DNA from: Nitrosospira sp.
Lineage (GTDB): Bacteria > Pseudomonadota > Gammaproteobacteria > Burkholderiales > Nitrosomonadaceae
Assembly (NCBI GenBank): GCA_026399575.1
Contig: JAPLQS010000067.1
Location: forward strand, 21,640-85,639
DNA: 64,000 nucleotides
Direction: 5' to 3'
Positions within the stretch are counted from its first letter, which is position 1. The number at the start of each line of letters is the position of its first letter. Under the pieces are notes generated by a model, which was given only the letters and a program-made list of their open reading frames with translations, was not told the DNA's origin and did no database searches. Positions 27,615-39,214 of this stretch are shown piece after piece. Position numbers and translations under genes: made by a program.

Positions 27615-29981
27615 TCACAATTTTTCTACCGTGATGTCACCGAACATCGCGCCCAGCGCCATGGTCAGCGGATGAGCAGACGCCACGCGCACGCAATTGG
27701 CGGGCAGCTTGTCATCACGCGCCGCCGGCAGCAGCACTTCGCCGTCACCTTGTTTTACTTTGACTGTGTCACCCGCCTGCACACCAAGCCTGTCCAGCAA
27801 TGCGCCCGGCATCCATGCCGCCGGTGCCGCCGCATCATGTGTGCGCTGCAGCGATTCGGCACGGCGTACGATGGGATCGGCCTGGTAGATCGGAACCTCA
27901 CCAATACGTTGAAGCCCCGCGCTCGTCTGCCTGATTTCACCAACGGCAAAGTTGTTCAGCCGGTTATCCAGCCGTGCGCTGACATCGTTGTCAGCGGGGA
28001 AAATCTCCGCCCGTACTTGCTCCGGCGTCTCATAATCGAAACCGTCGAGTTGCAGCAGGTTGCCCAGCACCCGCAGCACCTTCCACGCCGGGCGTGCCTC
28101 GCCCAGGGGTGCCACCACCCCGTTGAAGCTCTGCACCCGGCCTTCAGTGCTGATAAAAGTGCCGGAAGTTTCAGTAAAGGGTGCAATCGGCAGCAGCACG
28201 TTGGCGTAATCGATGCTGGCGGCATGCTTCTTGTAGGCACTCAGCATCACCACCAGTTCCGCTGCAGCCAATGTTTTCAGCGCCTGCTGCGGATTGTGGC
28301 TGTCGAATTCCGTTTCCAGATTCAGCAGCACGTAAGCCTGACATGGCGCAGCCGTGGCACTCATCCCCAGCATTTGCGCAGCATTGCTGCCCCCCGTACC
28401 CGGCACTGCCCCGACGAGATATGCGCCCACGCTGTTGGCGGCCTCTCCCAGCACACCGAAACTTGCTTCCGTGATTTGCGCGATATGCTGCGCCAGCACA
28501 TGAATATCTGCATATTGCGGATGATGCTGTGCCAGGTTGCCGAGGAAAATCGCGGCCGGCTTATTATCAATGAGGCTGGCGGCGATCGCGCGCGCGCCAT
28601 CGGTCACGCTGATGGCGTTTACTGCATTCTTCACCGCAGCCGGAATCTCCACCGCTTTCAATTCGGCGGCAGCCTGCAGCACCTGCGCCAGCATCGCAGC
28701 CATCATGGCCGGAGCAACAATGGCCTGGTTAGTCACTTTGGTCAGCAGATCATCATCGACCGGGTTGATCAGATTCAATTGCGCACCCTGCTTCACCGCC
28801 TGACGCAAGCGCTGCGCAATGAGAGGGTGATCCTTGCGCAGGGTGCTGCCAATGACCAGCGCCGATTTCAATTGCGTAATTTCGGTGAGTTTCATCCCCA
28901 GCCAGGGCGTGCCTTGTGACTGCTTGTCGGCACGAAAATCGGACTGGCGCAGGCGATGGTCCACATTCCCGCTACCCATGGTCCGCACCAGTTTCTGCAG
29001 CAAATAAAGTTCTTCCATCGTGCTGTGGGGCGAAGCCAGCGCGCCTAAGCTCTGTGCGCCGTGTTTTTCCTTGGTCGCTTTCAATCCCGTGGCGACGAAT
29101 TCCAGTGCGGTCTGCCAGTCGCATGCCTGCCACTGCCCATCGCGCTTTATCATCGGTGTGGTCAGACGCTCCTCCGAATTGAGCCCCTCGTAGGAGAAAC
29201 GATCCTTGTCCGACAGCCAGCACTCGTTGATCTCTTCGTTCTCGCGTGGCAGTACGCGCATTACCCGATTCTGTTTTATCTGCACCACCAGATTGGAACC
29301 GAGACCGCAATGCGGACTCACCGATCGGCGGCGCGACAATTCCCAGGTGCGTGCTGAATAGCGGAATGGTTTGCTGACCAGCGCACCCACCGGACACAGG
29401 TCTATCATGTTGCCGGACAACTCCGAATCCACCGTGTTGCCGACAAACGTCAGAATCTCGGAATGTTCGCCGCGCCCCGCTACGCCCAGTTCCATGATGC
29501 CGGCGATTTCCTGGCCGAAGCGTACGCAGCGGGTACAGAGAATGCAGCGGGTCATGTCGGTGGAAATCAGTGGTCCCAGATTCTTGTTTACCACCACCCG
29601 TTTGGGTTCCGTATAGCGTGAGGTACTTGCACCGTAACCTACCGACAGATCCTGCAACTGGCATTCGCCGCCCTGGTCACAAATGGGACAATCCAGCGGA
29701 TGATTGATGAGCAGAAACTCCATCTGGCCTTTTTGTGATGCCACCGCCATGGCGGAATGGGTGGACACTTTCATGCCCTCCACCGCAGGCGTAGAACAGG
29801 CAGGCATGGGCTTGGGTGCTTTTTCTACCTGCACCAGGCACATGCGGCAGTTGGCCGCGATCGACAGTTTCTTGTGATAGCAGAAATACGGAATGTAGAT
29901 GCCCAGTTGTCTGGCGCCGTCCATGACGGTGCCGCCTGGGGACACAGATACCTGCTTGCCATCAATCTCAATATTGGTCAT
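27615..29981 (-). CDS. nuoG: NADH-quinone oxidoreductase subunit G
   Basis: Large iron-sulfur subunit of the peripheral arm, 788 residues. The N-terminal 2Fe-2S ferredoxin domain has [15 protein letters not shown] and later PMPACSTP. The His-Cys3 cluster motif is in [18 protein letters not shown], and the 4Fe-4S domain has [13 protein letters not shown] and DLCPVGAL. The remainder is the molybdopterin-oxidoreductase fold without its cofactor, as usual for NuoG. The start [20 protein letters not shown] is standard. It lies between nuoF (50 bases) and nuoH (22 bases). Confidence 0.96.
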   Translation of the reverse strand: MTNIEIDGKQVSVSPGGTVMDGARQLGIYIPYFCYHKKLSIAANCRMCLVQVEKAPKPMPACSTPAVEGMKVSTHSAMAVASQKGQMEFLLINHPLDCPICDQGGECQLQDLSVGYGASTSRYTEPKRVVVNKNLGPLISTDMTRCILCTRCVRFGQEIAGIMELGVAGRGEHSEILTFVGNTVDSELSGNMIDLCPVGALVSKPFRYSARTWELSRRRSVSPHCGLGSNLVVQIKQNRVMRVLPRENEEINECWLSDKDRFSYEGLNSEERLTTPMIKRDGQWQACDWQTALEFVATGLKATKEKHGAQSLGALASPHSTMEELYLLQKLVRTMGSGNVDHRLRQSDFRADKQSQGTPWLGMKLTEITQLKSALVIGSTLRKDHPLIAQRLRQAVKQGAQLNLINPVDDDLLTKVTNQAIVAPAMMAAMLAQVLQAAAELKAVEIPAAVKNAVNAISVTDGARAIAASLIDNKPAAIFLGNLAQHHPQYADIHVLAQHIAQITEASFGVLGEAANSVGAYLVGAVPGTGGSNAAQMLGMSATAAPCQAYVLLNLETEFDSHNPQQALKTLAAAELVVMLSAYKKHAASIDYANVLLPIAPFTETSGTFISTEGRVQSFNGVVAPLGEARPAWKVLRVLGNLLQLDGFDYETPEQVRAEIFPADNDVSARLDNRLNNFAVGEIRQTSAGLQRIGEVPIYQADPIVRRAESLQRTHDAAAPAAWMPGALLDRLGVQAGDTVKVKQGDGEVLLPAARDDKLPANCVRVASAHPLTMALGAMFGDITVEKL

Positions 29982-30031
29982 CGGCTATAAACTCTTGGAT
30001 TGGTCATCCGTTTTATCCAGGAACGCCCGGA

Positions 30032-31309
30032 TTACACCAGGCATTTCTTGTGCTCTATGTGGTATACAAACTCGTCGCGAAAATGCTGAATCATGGCACG
30101 CACCGGCATCGCTGCCGCATCACCCAGTGCGCAGATGGTGCGCCCCTGAATGTTGTCAGCTACGTTGTTGAGCAGATCCAGGTCTTCCATCCGGCCCTTG
30201 CCGGTTTCAATCCGGTGCACCACGCGATAGAGCCAGCCGGTACCCTCGCGGCACGGCGTACACTGACCGCAGGATTCCTCATAATAAAAATATGACAATC
30301 GCTCCAGCGCCCTTACCATGCAGGTGGTGTCGTCCATGATGATGACCGCGCCAGAACCAAGAAAGGAGCCGGCCTTGGCGAGAGAGTCATAATCCATGTC
30401 AGTCTGCATCATGATATCGCCGGGCAATACCGGCATGGATGACCCGCCGGGAATGCATCCTTTCAGTTTTCTGCCGCCACGCATACCCCCCGCCATCTCC
30501 AGCAGTTTCGCAAAAGGCGTGCCCATCGGCACTTCGTAGTTGCCGGGCTTGTTGACATGGCCTGACACCGAGAAAATCTTGGTACCGCCATTGTTGGGCT
30601 TGCCGATCTGCAGAAACTTCTCGCCACCGTTGCGGATGATCCATGGCACGGAAGCAAGCGTCTCGGTATTGTTGATAGTGGTGGGCTTGCCATAGAGACC
30701 GAAACTCGCGGGAAATGGCGGCTTGAAGCGCGGCTGGCCTTTCTTGCCTTCGAGCGATTCCAGCAAGGCGGTTTCCTCGCCACAGATGTATGCGCCGTAG
30801 CCGTGATGGTTGTACAACTGGAAGCTGAAATCGGAACCCAGGATGTTGTCGCCCAGCAGGCCTGCGGCGCGCGCTTCATCTACCGCCTCTTCCATGCGCT
30901 CGTATGTATCCCAGATCTCGCCATGAATGTAGTTGTAGCCGGTTCTGATACCCATCGCGTAAGCGCCGATGGCCATCCCCTCAATCAGGCTGTGCGGGTT
31001 GTGCCGCATGATGTCGCGATCCTTGAAAGTGCCCGGCTCGCCTTCGTCAGAATTGCATACCAGATATTTGGCACCCTCATATTGCTTGGGCATGAAGCTC
31101 CATTTCAATCCGGTCGGAAAACCCGCGCCACCACGCCCGCGCAGCGCAGATTTCTTCACTTCCTCAATGATTTTTGCCGGCGGAATGTTCTCACTCAGAA
31201 TTTTTCTGAGCGCGGCATAGCCATCGCGCTGCACATAATTCTTGAGGCGCCAGTCGTCGGGGTCAGACGGATTCAATCCGGCCAGAAGTATCTGGGTGAG
31301 TTGTGTCAC
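30032..31309 (-). CDS. nuoF: NADH-quinone oxidoreductase subunit F (NADH- and FMN-binding)
   Basis: Catalytic NADH dehydrogenase subunit, 425 residues. It shows the FMN/NADH site glycine motif [14 protein letters not shown], the stretch [36 protein letters not shown] and the N3 cluster motif [12 protein letters not shown] near the C-terminus. The start is GTG 31309, which overlaps the nuoE stop as GTGA and gives the conserved [16 protein letters not shown]; a longer frame upstream lies within nuoE. Confidence 0.96.
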   Translation of the reverse strand: MTQLTQILLAGLNPSDPDDWRLKNYVQRDGYAALRKILSENIPPAKIIEEVKKSALRGRGGAGFPTGLKWSFMPKQYEGAKYLVCNSDEGEPGTFKDRDIMRHNPHSLIEGMAIGAYAMGIRTGYNYIHGEIWDTYERMEEAVDEARAAGLLGDNILGSDFSFQLYNHHGYGAYICGEETALLESLEGKKGQPRFKPPFPASFGLYGKPTTINNTETLASVPWIIRNGGEKFLQIGKPNNGGTKIFSVSGHVNKPGNYEVPMGTPFAKLLEMAGGMRGGRKLKGCIPGGSSMPVLPGDIMMQTDMDYDSLAKAGSFLGSGAVIIMDDTTCMVRALERLSYFYYEESCGQCTPCREGTGWLYRVVHRIETGKGRMEDLDLLNNVADNIQGRTICALGDAAAMPVRAMIQHFRDEFVYHIEHKKCLV

Positions 31310-31782
31310 TTGCTTAACTCCTCCAGCAGTTGATCGATCTTGGCGTCGGACATGAAACTGCACATGCGTTTGTTATTTACCAGCAGCACAGGCGCATCGC
31401 CGCAGGCACCCATGCACTCGCCTTCCTTCAAGGTGAATTTTCCATCGGCGGTAGTCTGGTTGAAACCGATACCGAGCTTCTGCTTGAGACGGGCCGCTGC
31501 ATCATTGCCGCCTGACAGTGCGCAGGGCAAATTGGTGCAGACGGTAAGCTTGTATTTGCCCACCGGTTGCAGGTTATACATATTGTAGAACGTCGCCACT
31601 TCGTATACCGCGATCGCGGGCATGCCCAGATAATGGGCGATGAAGTCCATGGTCTCATTGGCCAGCCAGCCTTTCTCATCCTGAGCAAAGGCGAGCGCCG
31701 ACATCACTGCCGATTGTTTCTGCTCGGCAGGATACTTGGCGACCTCATGGTCGATTTTCTTAATGGTTTCGGCGCTTAGCAT
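31306..31782 (-). CDS. nuoE: NADH-quinone oxidoreductase subunit E (2Fe-2S)
   Basis: Thioredoxin-fold subunit of 158 residues carrying cluster N1a. The four ligands are seen in [12 protein letters not shown] and [16 protein letters not shown]. The N-terminal helical domain ([19 protein letters not shown]) and [15 protein letters not shown] are typical. It is translationally coupled to nuoF (GTGA) and lies 31 bases after nuoD. Confidence 0.96.
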   Translation of the reverse strand: MLSAETIKKIDHEVAKYPAEQKQSAVMSALAFAQDEKGWLANETMDFIAHYLGMPAIAVYEVATFYNMYNLQPVGKYKLTVCTNLPCALSGGNDAAARLKQKLGIGFNQTTADGKFTLKEGECMGACGDAPVLLVNNKRMCSFMSDAKIDQLLEELSK

Positions 31783-31813
31783 CTTGAACTAGAAGTTTAA
31801 ATTCGTAGCGGCA

Positions 31814-33067
31814 CTATCTGTCTATCTCACCAAACACAATATCCTGCGTACCGATGATGGTTACCACATCGGCGATCATATGGCCCCGCGCCATCTCATC
31901 CATTGCCGCCAGATGGGCAAAGCCCGGAGCGCGGATTTTCAGGCGATAGGGCTTGTTGGCGCCGTCCGATATCAGGTAAATGCCGAACTCACCCTTGGGG
32001 TGCTCGACCGCTGCATAAACTTCCCCCGGCGGCACATGAATACCTTCGGTAAAAAGCTTGAAGTGATGGATCAGTTCTTCCATGTTCTGCTTCATGCCGA
32101 GACGCGCAGGTGGTGCGACCTTGTGATTGCTGGTTATCACCGGGCCGGGGTTTTTGCGCAGCCATTCGACACATTGTTTGATGATGCGGTTGGACTGACG
32201 GAACTCCTCCATCCGCACCAGGTAACGGTCATAGCAATCACCGTTGACTCCCACTGGTATGTCGAAATCCACCCGGTCATAAACTTCATAGGGCTGTTTT
32301 TTGCGCAGATCCCATTCCACGCCGGAACCGCGCAGCATCGGGCCGGTAAAGCCCAACGCCTTGGCACGCTCGGGCGACACCACGCCAATCCCTACCAGAC
32401 GCTGTTTCCAGATACGGTTATCGGTCAACAGGGTTTCATACTCGTCCACATAAGTGGGAAAGCGGTTGGTGAAGTCCTCGATAAAGTCCAGCAGTGAGCC
32501 CCGGCGATTTTCGTTGAGTACCTTGGTATCCTTCTCGTTATGGATACGTGAAGCCTGGTATTGCGGCATTGAATCCGGCAAATCCCGGTAGACTCCGCCG
32601 GGACGATAATAAGCAGCGTGCAATCTGGCGCCGGATACCGCCTCATAACAGTCCATCAGATCTTCACGCTCACGAAAAGCGTAGAGGAACATGGTCATTG
32701 CACCTACGTCCAGCGCATGCGCACCGATCCACAACAGATGGTTGAGAATGCGCGTGATCTCGTCGAACATCACGCGGATATACTGCGCCCGCAGTGGCAC
32801 CTCAACTTGCAGCAGCTTCTCGATGGCCATCACATAAGCATGCTCGTTGACCATCATCGAAACATAATCCAGCCGGTCCATGTAGGGAACCGACTGGATG
32901 TAGGTCTTGTTCTCGGCCAGTTTCTCGGTGGCACGATGCAGTAACCCGATGTGCGGGTCGGCGCGTTGAATCACCTCACCGTCCAGTTCCAGCACCAAGC
33001 GCAGCACGCCATGCGCTGCCGGATGCTGCGGGCCGAAATTCATGGTGTAGTTGCGGATCTCAGCCAT
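31814..33067 (-). CDS. nuoD: NADH-quinone oxidoreductase subunit D
   Basis: Peripheral-arm subunit of 417 residues that forms the quinone site with NuoB; related to the large subunit of NiFe hydrogenases but without metal ligands. Signatures: [20 protein letters not shown] near the start (quinone-site His), [31 protein letters not shown] and the end [15 protein letters not shown]. NuoC is a separate gene here, as in other Betaproteobacteria. Confidence 0.97.
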   Translation of the reverse strand: MAEIRNYTMNFGPQHPAAHGVLRLVLELDGEVIQRADPHIGLLHRATEKLAENKTYIQSVPYMDRLDYVSMMVNEHAYVMAIEKLLQVEVPLRAQYIRVMFDEITRILNHLLWIGAHALDVGAMTMFLYAFREREDLMDCYEAVSGARLHAAYYRPGGVYRDLPDSMPQYQASRIHNEKDTKVLNENRRGSLLDFIEDFTNRFPTYVDEYETLLTDNRIWKQRLVGIGVVSPERAKALGFTGPMLRGSGVEWDLRKKQPYEVYDRVDFDIPVGVNGDCYDRYLVRMEEFRQSNRIIKQCVEWLRKNPGPVITSNHKVAPPARLGMKQNMEELIHHFKLFTEGIHVPPGEVYAAVEHPKGEFGIYLISDGANKPYRLKIRAPGFAHLAAMDEMARGHMIADVVTIIGTQDIVFGEIDR

Positions 33068-33094
33068 GCTTGGTAAACCTCTGCTGTGGCAAGC

Positions 33095-33712
33095 TCATTC
33101 GCTGTCTCCGTAATATTCTTCGCGGATCACGCGCGGGGTGATTTCACGCGGCTCTATACTGACCGGCTGATAAATTACCCGTTGCTGGTCGGGGTCGTAG
33201 CGCATTTCCACGTTACCGGTCAATGGAAAATCCTTGCGGAAGGGGTTGCCGATAAAACCATAATCGGTGAGGATGCGGCGCAAATCCGGGTGGCCAGTGA
33301 AAACAATGCCGAACAGATCAAATGCCTCGCGTTCAAACCAATTGGCGACTGGCCATATGTCGACCACCGAATCCAGCACCGGGAATTCGTCTTCGTCAGC
33401 GAAAACCTTGACGCGCAATCTGCAGTTATGACTGATGGAAAGCAGATGATAGACCGCAGCGAAGCGCTTGCCTTGCCAGTTGGCCTCTGCAATTGACTCA
33501 GCACCATAGGCTGAATAATCCACCCCGCACACATCGATGAGAGTGTCGAAATCCAGTTCGGAATGATCCCGCAGGGTTTTCATCGTCGATAACGAGTCGG
33601 CAGGCCGCAGTACGATGGTCAACTCACCCAGTTGTTCGTTGACGCTGACAAGCTTGTTTGCCAGCACGTTCTGCAGACAAAGGGAGAGCGTTTCCAGACG
33701 GGGGGAAGGCAT
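33095..33712 (-). CDS. nuoC: NADH-quinone oxidoreductase subunit C
   Basis: Peripheral-arm subunit of 205 residues (30 kDa family). The signature ERE(A/V)FDLFGI is present as [24 protein letters not shown], followed by [19 protein letters not shown]. It is a separate gene from nuoD, with 27 bases between them, and lies 7 bases after nuoB. Confidence 0.96.
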   Translation of the reverse strand: MPSPRLETLSLCLQNVLANKLVSVNEQLGELTIVLRPADSLSTMKTLRDHSELDFDTLIDVCGVDYSAYGAESIAEANWQGKRFAAVYHLLSISHNCRLRVKVFADEDEFPVLDSVVDIWPVANWFEREAFDLFGIVFTGHPDLRRILTDYGFIGNPFRKDFPLTGNVEMRYDPDQQRVIYQPVSIEPREITPRVIREEYYGDSE

Positions 33713-33719
33713 ATATGAC

Positions 33720-34196
33720 TCAGCGGGCGATGGTGTTGGTACGTTGAATCTTGTTCTGCAGCTGAATCAGGCCATAAAGCAGCGCTTCCGCCGTCGGTGG
33801 GCAGCCTGGAACATAGATATCCACCGGTACGATGCGGTCACAGCCACGCACTACCGAGTAGGAGTAGTGGTAATAGCCGCCGCCATTGGCGCAGGAGCCC
33901 ATGGAAATCACCCAGCGGGGCTCGGCCATCTGGTCATAAACTTTACGCAGCGCGGGCGCCATCTTGTTGCACAACGTACCGGCCACGATCATCACGTCTG
34001 ATTGACGCGGACTGGGGCGGAAAACGATGCCAAAACGGTCGAGATCATAGCGGGATGCGCCGGCCTGCATCATTTCCACTGCACAGCAGGCAAGACCGAA
34101 GGTCATCGGCCACATGGACCCGGTTCGCCCCCAGTTAATGACTGAATCCAGACTGGTGGTGACAAATCCTTTTTCCAGTACGCCTTCGATACTCAT
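33720..34196 (-). CDS. nuoB: NADH-quinone oxidoreductase subunit B (cluster N2)
   Basis: Subunit of 158 residues binding the last 4Fe-4S cluster, N2, that reduces quinone. The tandem cysteines are in [10 protein letters not shown]; the other ligands are in [20 protein letters not shown] and [15 protein letters not shown] chose [17 protein letters not shown] at ATG 34196, five bases after nuoA ends; the longer frame would enter nuoA. Confidence 0.97.
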   Translation of the reverse strand: MSIEGVLEKGFVTTSLDSVINWGRTGSMWPMTFGLACCAVEMMQAGASRYDLDRFGIVFRPSPRQSDVMIVAGTLCNKMAPALRKVYDQMAEPRWVISMGSCANGGGYYHYSYSVVRGCDRIVPVDIYVPGCPPTAEALLYGLIQLQNKIQRTNTIAR

Positions 34197-34200
34197 AGGA

Positions 34201-34557
34201 TCAGTCCCACTCCAGTGCACCCTTCATCCACTCGTAGATAAAGCCGACGACGAGAATGCCGAGAAAAATCATCATGGCGATAAAACCGAACGAACCGATC
34301 TCGTTCAGCACTACCGCCCAGGGAAACAGGAATGCAATTTCCAGATCAAACAAAATGAAAAGAATGGCAACCAGGTAGTAACGCACGTCGAATTTCATGC
34401 GTGCATCCTCGAATGCCTCGAAACCGCATTCATAGGGCGAGAGTTTCTCGTTGTCGGGGCGATTGGGTGCCAGCAACCAGCCACACGCCATGGCTCCGCC
34501 ACCGACGGCAAGACCGACCAGGATAAACAGCAGAATGGGGAAATAATTTTCGAGCAT
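34201..34557 (-). CDS. nuoA: NADH-quinone oxidoreductase subunit A
   Basis: First gene of the complex I operon: membrane subunit of 118 residues with three helices. It starts [20 protein letters not shown]. The conserved loop [28 protein letters not shown] and the acidic membrane residues ([12 protein letters not shown]) are present. The upstream region holds tRNA-Leu and secG on the same strand, so the operon promoter could lie between 34558 and 34658 or further upstream. Confidence 0.96.
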   Translation of the reverse strand: MLENYFPILLFILVGLAVGGGAMACGWLLAPNRPDNEKLSPYECGFEAFEDARMKFDVRYYLVAILFILFDLEIAFLFPWAVVLNEIGSFGFIAMMIFLGILVVGFIYEWMKGALEWD

Positions 34558-34658
34558 CGTTGTAACTGGAAACCGAGAATTAACGGGCAAGGGTGTCGCA
34601 AATGCTCAATTGGTCCTGCTTGCGCCTAACTGCTAGCTCCTGCTCCTGTTTCTAGAAT

Positions 34659-34743
34659 TGGTGCCGACGGCGAGACTCGAACTCGCACAGCTTTCGCCAC
34701 CGCCCCCTCAAGACGGCGTGTCTACCAGTTTCACCACGTCGGC
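34659..34743 (-). tRNA. tRNA-Leu (anticodon GAG)
   Basis: An 85-base class II tRNA on the minus strand from GCCGACGTGG to a genomically encoded CCA. The anticodon stem CCGTC/GGCGG encloses loop TTGAGGG, so the anticodon is GAG (reads CTC/CTT). The long variable arm, the T-arm GAGTTCGAGTCTC region and the acceptor pairing GCCGACG/CGTCGGC are all complete. It lies between secG and nuoA, a placement common in Betaproteobacteria. Confidence 0.97.
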
Positions 34744-34826
34744 GGCTTAATTTGAGTTCTGAGTTTAAAAACTACCTTGAATTGGAACGCAGCCTCAATC
34801 AATTGTTCAATCAATTGATAAATTAA

Positions 34827-35177
34827 TTATTCCGGTATCTCTCTGGCTTTGGAGGCATCGTCAACTGCTGGCATCGCCGGGGCAGATCCTGCTGGCTTGG
34901 ATGATTGAGTCGGTATTGCCCGCTCCATCACACCTTTGCTCTCGGTCTTGTTCCCGGAAAAATACGTAAGCCCGAGACTGGTAATGAAAAACAACGCTGC
35001 CAGTACACCCGTAGTCCTGCTCAGGAAATTTGCCGAGCCGCTGGCGCCAAACAGACTACCTGATGCGCCACTACCAAAGGCAGCGCCCATGTCGGCACCC
35101 TTGCCGTGTTGCAGCAAAACCAGAACAATTACCGCAATGGCTGCTACTACATGGACTACCCAGATGAATGTTTCCAA
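34827..35177 (-). CDS. secG: Preprotein translocase subunit SecG
   Basis: Membrane protein of 116 residues, accessory part of the SecYEG channel. Two transmembrane helices (METFIWVVHVVAAIAVIVLV and TGVLAALFFITSLGLTYF) flank the conserved loop LLQHGKGADMGAAFGSGASGSLFGASGSANFL. The C-terminal tail is low-complexity. It starts 17 bases after tpiA, so the two are probably co-transcribed, followed by tRNA-Leu. Confidence 0.96.
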   Translation of the reverse strand: METFIWVVHVVAAIAVIVLVLLQHGKGADMGAAFGSGASGSLFGASGSANFLSRTTGVLAALFFITSLGLTYFSGNKTESKGVMERAIPTQSSKPAGSAPAMPAVDDASKAREIPE

Positions 35178-35194
35178 TGTTTACTCCAAAAAGA

Positions 35195-35950
35195 TTAACT
35201 CTGTGCTGCCTGACAGATTGTGATGAATTCGTCGGCAACGAGTGAAGCGCCGCCGATCAATCCTCCATCAATATCTGGCATGGCAAACAGCTCCGCAGCG
35301 TTATTCGCTTTGACGCTGCCACCATAAAGAACCTGTAACTCTGTAGCCACTTTAATATCATGCGCAGCGATTCGATTGCGGATGAAGGCATGCACGTCCT
35401 GGGCCTGCTGTGGTGTGGCGGTTTTGCCGGTGCCGATGGCCCATACCGGTTCGTAGGCCAGTACCGATTTGGCCAGTGCATTTACACCCAGCAATTCGAT
35501 TGCCGCGTCCAGCTGCTCCGCGATCACTCGCTCGGTGACGGCGGCTTCACGCTGCTCCAGGGTTTCGCCAACACACAGAATAGGCGTTAATCCGGCAGTC
35601 TGCGCCGCCCGGAATTTCAGCGCCACGGTGCGACTATCCTCAGCATACAAGGCGCGCCGTTCCGAATGGCCAACAATCACATAGCGGCAAGCAAAGTCCG
35701 CCAGCATTGCCGCAGACACCTCACCGGTATAGGCGCCCTTGTCATGCTGACTCACATTCTGCGCGCCCCAGGAGATATGGGTAGGCTGCAGCAATGACTG
35801 CACCTGCGACAGGTAAGGGTAAGGCACACACACGGTACAGTCCGCTCCGCGCAGCCCGGTTGTCCCGGCAACGATCAAGTCCAGCAGGACTCGATTCTGT
35901 GCTATTCCGCCATGCATTTTCCAGTTGCCAGCAACCAGTTTCGAGCGCAT
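35195..35950 (-). CDS. tpiA: Triosephosphate isomerase
   Basis: Glycolytic TIM-barrel enzyme of 251 residues interconverting dihydroxyacetone phosphate and glyceraldehyde 3-phosphate. All catalytic residues are seen: GNWKMHG (Asn, Lys), VIVGHSERR (His), AYEPVWAIGTG (Glu). Phosphate-binding glycines are in GGSVKANNA and GGLIGGASL. It is followed by secG on the same strand, a usual neighbour. Confidence 0.97.
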   Translation of the reverse strand: MRSKLVAGNWKMHGGIAQNRVLLDLIVAGTTGLRGADCTVCVPYPYLSQVQSLLQPTHISWGAQNVSQHDKGAYTGEVSAAMLADFACRYVIVGHSERRALYAEDSRTVALKFRAAQTAGLTPILCVGETLEQREAAVTERVIAEQLDAAIELLGVNALAKSVLAYEPVWAIGTGKTATPQQAQDVHAFIRNRIAAHDIKVATELQVLYGGSVKANNAAELFAMPDIDGGLIGGASLVADEFITICQAAQS

Positions 35951-36202
35951 AGCCGTCTTTGTCCCTAAAAGGTGCGAATGTTACCCGTTCACGGGTACCC
36001 GGTCAATCGCGGGAAGCAAATGTAGAGAACTTTATAGGTATTGCAGGAACGAAAAAATGGACGCGAAACCGATGAGCCTCGCACACAGGAGACGATGCAG
36101 AATGCAGCCTTCCCGTTCATTGCCTGGCTGGAGCATGAAACTATCATCGAATGCAACCATAACCACATGTAGCATAAGGCAATTCAGGCTGGAGCTTCCT
36201 AA

Positions 36203-36474
36203 GGAACCACTGAACAAGCCCTCCGTGGAGCGCGTTGCAGGCAAAATGTGGATGATTGCAAGGCGCGCGACGCAGGTCGTAGCTGGTCTACGAGGCCAAG
36301 GAACGCAACACAGCAAGCGCCAGATTTTGCCGCAACCCAACGGGACGGGGCTTTGCAGGCGGTCTGCGGTGTCAGGCTCGTAGCGAAGGGAATGGCCATT
36401 CGCGTCCTCGCCTTTCGTGCATCCCATCCCGCAAAGCCGCCGTCGCGCCCGCGTGGGACTTGTTCAGTGGTTCC
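36203..36474. mobile_element. MITE with IS5-type ends (272 bp, CTAA target duplication)
   Basis: The terminal inverted repeats share a perfect 16-base core GGAACCACTGAACAAG: left end at 36203, right end complementary and finishing at 36474. The element is flanked by direct repeats CTAA at 36199-36202 and 36475-36478. CTAA fits the YTAR target of the IS5 group, and the repeat pattern (GGAA....GAA(C/T)AAG) is like IS5 ends. The interior has no credible coding frame. The right-hand duplication supplies the TAG stop of pstB. It is non-autonomous; a transposase must come from elsewhere. Confidence 0.85.
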
Positions 36475-37269
36475 CTAACCGAAGCGTCCGGTGATGTAGT
36501 CTTCCGTTTGCTTGTTCTTGGGTTTGATGAAAATAGTGTCGGTGACACCGAATTCAATGAGTTCGCCCAGATACATATAGGCGGTGTAGTCCGACACGCG
36601 TGCCGCCTGTTGCATGTTGTGGGTAACGATGAGAATGGTAACCTTGTCTTTCAGGTCGGTAATGAGTTCCTCGATGCTGGCAGTGGCGATCGGATCAAGC
36701 GCCGAAGTGGGCTCATCGAACAGCAGAATTTCAGGATCGGTGGCAAGCGCACGTGCAATGCACAGACGCTGCTGCTGACCACCGGAGAGATTGAAAGCCA
36801 GTTGATTCAATCGGTCTTTCACTTCATCCCACAGCGCTGCATCGCGCAGGGCCTCTTCCACTTTCTCGTCCAGCACGGCACGCTGCCTTACGCCCCGCAC
36901 CCGCAGGCCGTAAGCAACATTTTCATAAATTGACTTGGGGAAAGGGTTCGGTTTCTGAAACACCATGCTGATGCGCATGCGTACTTCAATCGGGTCCACG
37001 TTGCTTGCAAGAATATTGACGTCGTCCGGATGCAGAATAATCTCGCCCATGTAGCGGTTGCCGGGATAAAGGTCATGCATGCGGTTAAAGCAGCGCAGAA
37101 AAGTCGATTTGCCGCAGCCAGACGGACCTATCAATGCTGTCACTTGCTTCTCATGCAATACCATATTGATGTTTTTAAGCGCATTGAACTCGCCATAGTA
37201 AAAACTCAGATCCCTAACCTCGGATTTGTACTGGGTGGACGTGGCGTGTACATCAGTGCTCTCGTGCAT
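36475..37269 (-). CDS. pstB: Phosphate ABC transporter ATP-binding protein PstB
   Basis: ATPase of the high-affinity phosphate importer, 264 residues. Walker A is GPSGCGKST, the signature is [15 protein letters not shown] and Walker B is [13 protein letters not shown]; the C-terminus [10 protein letters not shown] is typical of PstB. I prefer ATG 37269 ([10 protein letters not shown]), which has AGAGGA 6 bases upstream; ATG 37284 adds five residues and overlaps pstA. The stop codon TAG lies in the CTAA duplication of the adjoining MITE. No phoU follows. Confidence 0.95.
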   Translation of the reverse strand: MHESTDVHATSTQYKSEVRDLSFYYGEFNALKNINMVLHEKQVTALIGPSGCGKSTFLRCFNRMHDLYPGNRYMGEIILHPDDVNILASNVDPIEVRMRISMVFQKPNPFPKSIYENVAYGLRVRGVRQRAVLDEKVEEALRDAALWDEVKDRLNQLAFNLSGGQQQRLCIARALATDPEILLFDEPTSALDPIATASIEELITDLKDKVTILIVTHNMQQAARVSDYTAYMYLGELIEFGVTDTIFIKPKNKQTEDYITGRFG

Positions 37270-37277
37270 GCGATCCT

Positions 37278-38204
37278 CTACCATTTGATTTTCTTACGCA
37301 TGTGATAGCGCAAATAGATGGCCAGCCCATTCATGGCAAGGGTCATCACTACCAGTACCAGTCCTGCTGCCGCCGCGTTCAACTGAAATGCTTCTTCCGG
37401 CCGCGATACCCAGTTGAACATCTGAATCGGCATCACGGTAAACGGCGAGGTCAACCATTCGAAAGACAGAAAAGGAAATTCGGTCTGCACCAGTGACGGT
37501 GGCAGAAAAGCAATAAAGGTCATCGCACCGATGGTGATGATAGGTGCGGTTTCGCCAATCGCACGCGCCAGGCCGATAATGATGCCGGTCAAAATACCAG
37601 CTGCGGCATAGGGGATCAGATGATCAGAGACGGTTTGCCACTTGGTCGCACCGAGCGCATAAGCACCCTCACGAATGGCCACAGGAATGGCACGGATGGC
37701 CTCACGGGTGGTGACGATCACTACCGGCAGGATCAGTAATGCCAGCGCCAAACCCGCTGATAGAATGCTCTGACCGAAACCCAGTTGATACACGAACAAG
37801 CCCAATGCCAGTAATCCGTAGATGATGGACGGCACCCCGGCAAGATTGGTGACATTGACCTCAATGATCTCGGTCACTAGATTCTTCGGCGCGTACTCTT
37901 CCAGATAAACGCCCGCCCCTATGCCCATCGGCACCGCCGCTACAATGGTCACCAGCATCACCAGGGAAGTGCCGACCCATGCCGAAAGTATGCCGGCCGA
38001 TCCTGGGCGCCGCGATGGAAAGGAAGTGAAAAAATCCCACGACAGGCGTGGCATCCCATCGATGATCATCTGCGCGAATAACACCGTGAACGTGAGTACA
38101 GCAATCATCAACGCAAACATGCCCACAGCCATGAACATCAGATCCCAACGCTTGTGGCGTACGATGATGGCACGAATTTCGTGCAGTTTGTCAGTGTTAC
38201 TCAT
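37278..38204 (-). CDS. pstA: Phosphate ABC transporter permease PstA
   Basis: Inner-membrane permease of 308 residues with six helices. The PstA stretch [20 protein letters not shown] and the ABC-permease EAA loop ([27 protein letters not shown]) are both clear, as is [15 protein letters not shown]. It lies between pstC (15 bases) and pstB (end just before the pstB start). It forms the channel with PstC. Confidence 0.95.
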   Translation of the reverse strand: MSNTDKLHEIRAIIVRHKRWDLMFMAVGMFALMIAVLTFTVLFAQMIIDGMPRLSWDFFTSFPSRRPGSAGILSAWVGTSLVMLVTIVAAVPMGIGAGVYLEEYAPKNLVTEIIEVNVTNLAGVPSIIYGLLALGLFVYQLGFGQSILSAGLALALLILPVVIVTTREAIRAIPVAIREGAYALGATKWQTVSDHLIPYAAAGILTGIIIGLARAIGETAPIITIGAMTFIAFLPPSLVQTEFPFLSFEWLTSPFTVMPIQMFNWVSRPEEAFQLNAAAAGLVLVVMTLAMNGLAIYLRYHMRKKIKW

Positions 38205-38219
38205 CAGATGGATTCAGAC

Positions 38220-39158
38220 TCAATAGATTTCACGATAACGTTTACGCAAAATATGGCCGATGATGTTGAACGAGAGCGTCATTAACAGCAATGTAAGACC
38301 GGCAGCGAAAATGGTCTGGTAGCCGATGCTGCCGTGAGGCAGATCACCCAGACTCACTTGTACAATATAAGCGGTGATGGTTGCCGCTGGCTCCATCGGA
38401 TTCCACGTGAGATTGGGCTGCATGCCGGCGGCTACTGCTACTACCATGGTTTCCCCCACGGCACGGGAAATACCGAGAATATATGCTGCGGCAATACCGG
38501 AATAAGCCGCCGGCATCACTACCCGGATGGCGGTCTGAAAGCGCGTGGCACCCATTGCATAGGAGCCTTCGCGCATACTCATGGGTACTGCGCGCATCGC
38601 GTCCTCGGACAAGGAGCTCACATAGGGGATGATCATGATGCCCATCACCAGTCCGGCGGAGAGCAGACTGAAACCTGGCAGCTCAGGAAAGATTTGCTGC
38701 AGCAGCGGCGTGACAAACAACAGCGCAAAATATCCGTACACGATCGTGGGTACGCCGCCCAGCAACTCGAGGAACGGTTTGGCTATTTCACGTACGGTGA
38801 AAGGTGCGAATTCGGAAAGGTAGATTGCGATGATGGTGCCCAGCGGAATCGCTACCAGTAGCGCCACCGCAGAGCTTACCAAAGTACCGGAGACCAGCGG
38901 CAATATGCCATAGTGCGCATCATCAAACAGCGGCGTCCATTGGGTGTCGGTAAGAAAATCCCAAATGGAAACATGCTGGAAGAATTCATACGATTCCTTC
39001 ACCAGCATCACCACAATGGCCAGCGTAATTGCAACCGAGGCGAATGCCGTCAAGAACAGCAACGCCTCAATGAAGCGCTCGCGCAAATTGCGGCGAAAAC
39101 TGTACCCGAGTCTTCTGGGTTGGCTGATTTCAACGGGAGACTTTGCTGTCACGGACAA
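38220..39158 (-). CDS. pstC: Phosphate ABC transporter permease PstC
   Basis: Inner-membrane permease of 312 residues with six helices. Conserved pieces: LLGGVPTIVYGYFALLFVTP, the EAA loop MREGSYAMGATRFQTAIRVVMPAAYSG (in two parts) and SRAVGETMVVAVAAGM. It is the first pst gene here, with a candidate Pho box 57-74 bases before its start. The substrate-binding gene pstS is not upstream; the next gene on that side is tRNA-fMet, on the other strand. Confidence 0.95.
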   Translation of the reverse strand: MSVTAKSPVEISQPRRLGYSFRRNLRERFIEALLFLTAFASVAITLAIVVMLVKESYEFFQHVSIWDFLTDTQWTPLFDDAHYGILPLVSGTLVSSAVALLVAIPLGTIIAIYLSEFAPFTVREIAKPFLELLGGVPTIVYGYFALLFVTPLLQQIFPELPGFSLLSAGLVMGIMIIPYVSSLSEDAMRAVPMSMREGSYAMGATRFQTAIRVVMPAAYSGIAAAYILGISRAVGETMVVAVAAGMQPNLTWNPMEPAATITAYIVQVSLGDLPHGSIGYQTIFAAGLTLLLMTLSFNIIGHILRKRYREIY

Positions 39159-39214
39159 ATGCCTTTTGAGGAGAGAGGGAATCTCTCGGCCTAGCCGAAT
39201 ATTACGATGGAAAT

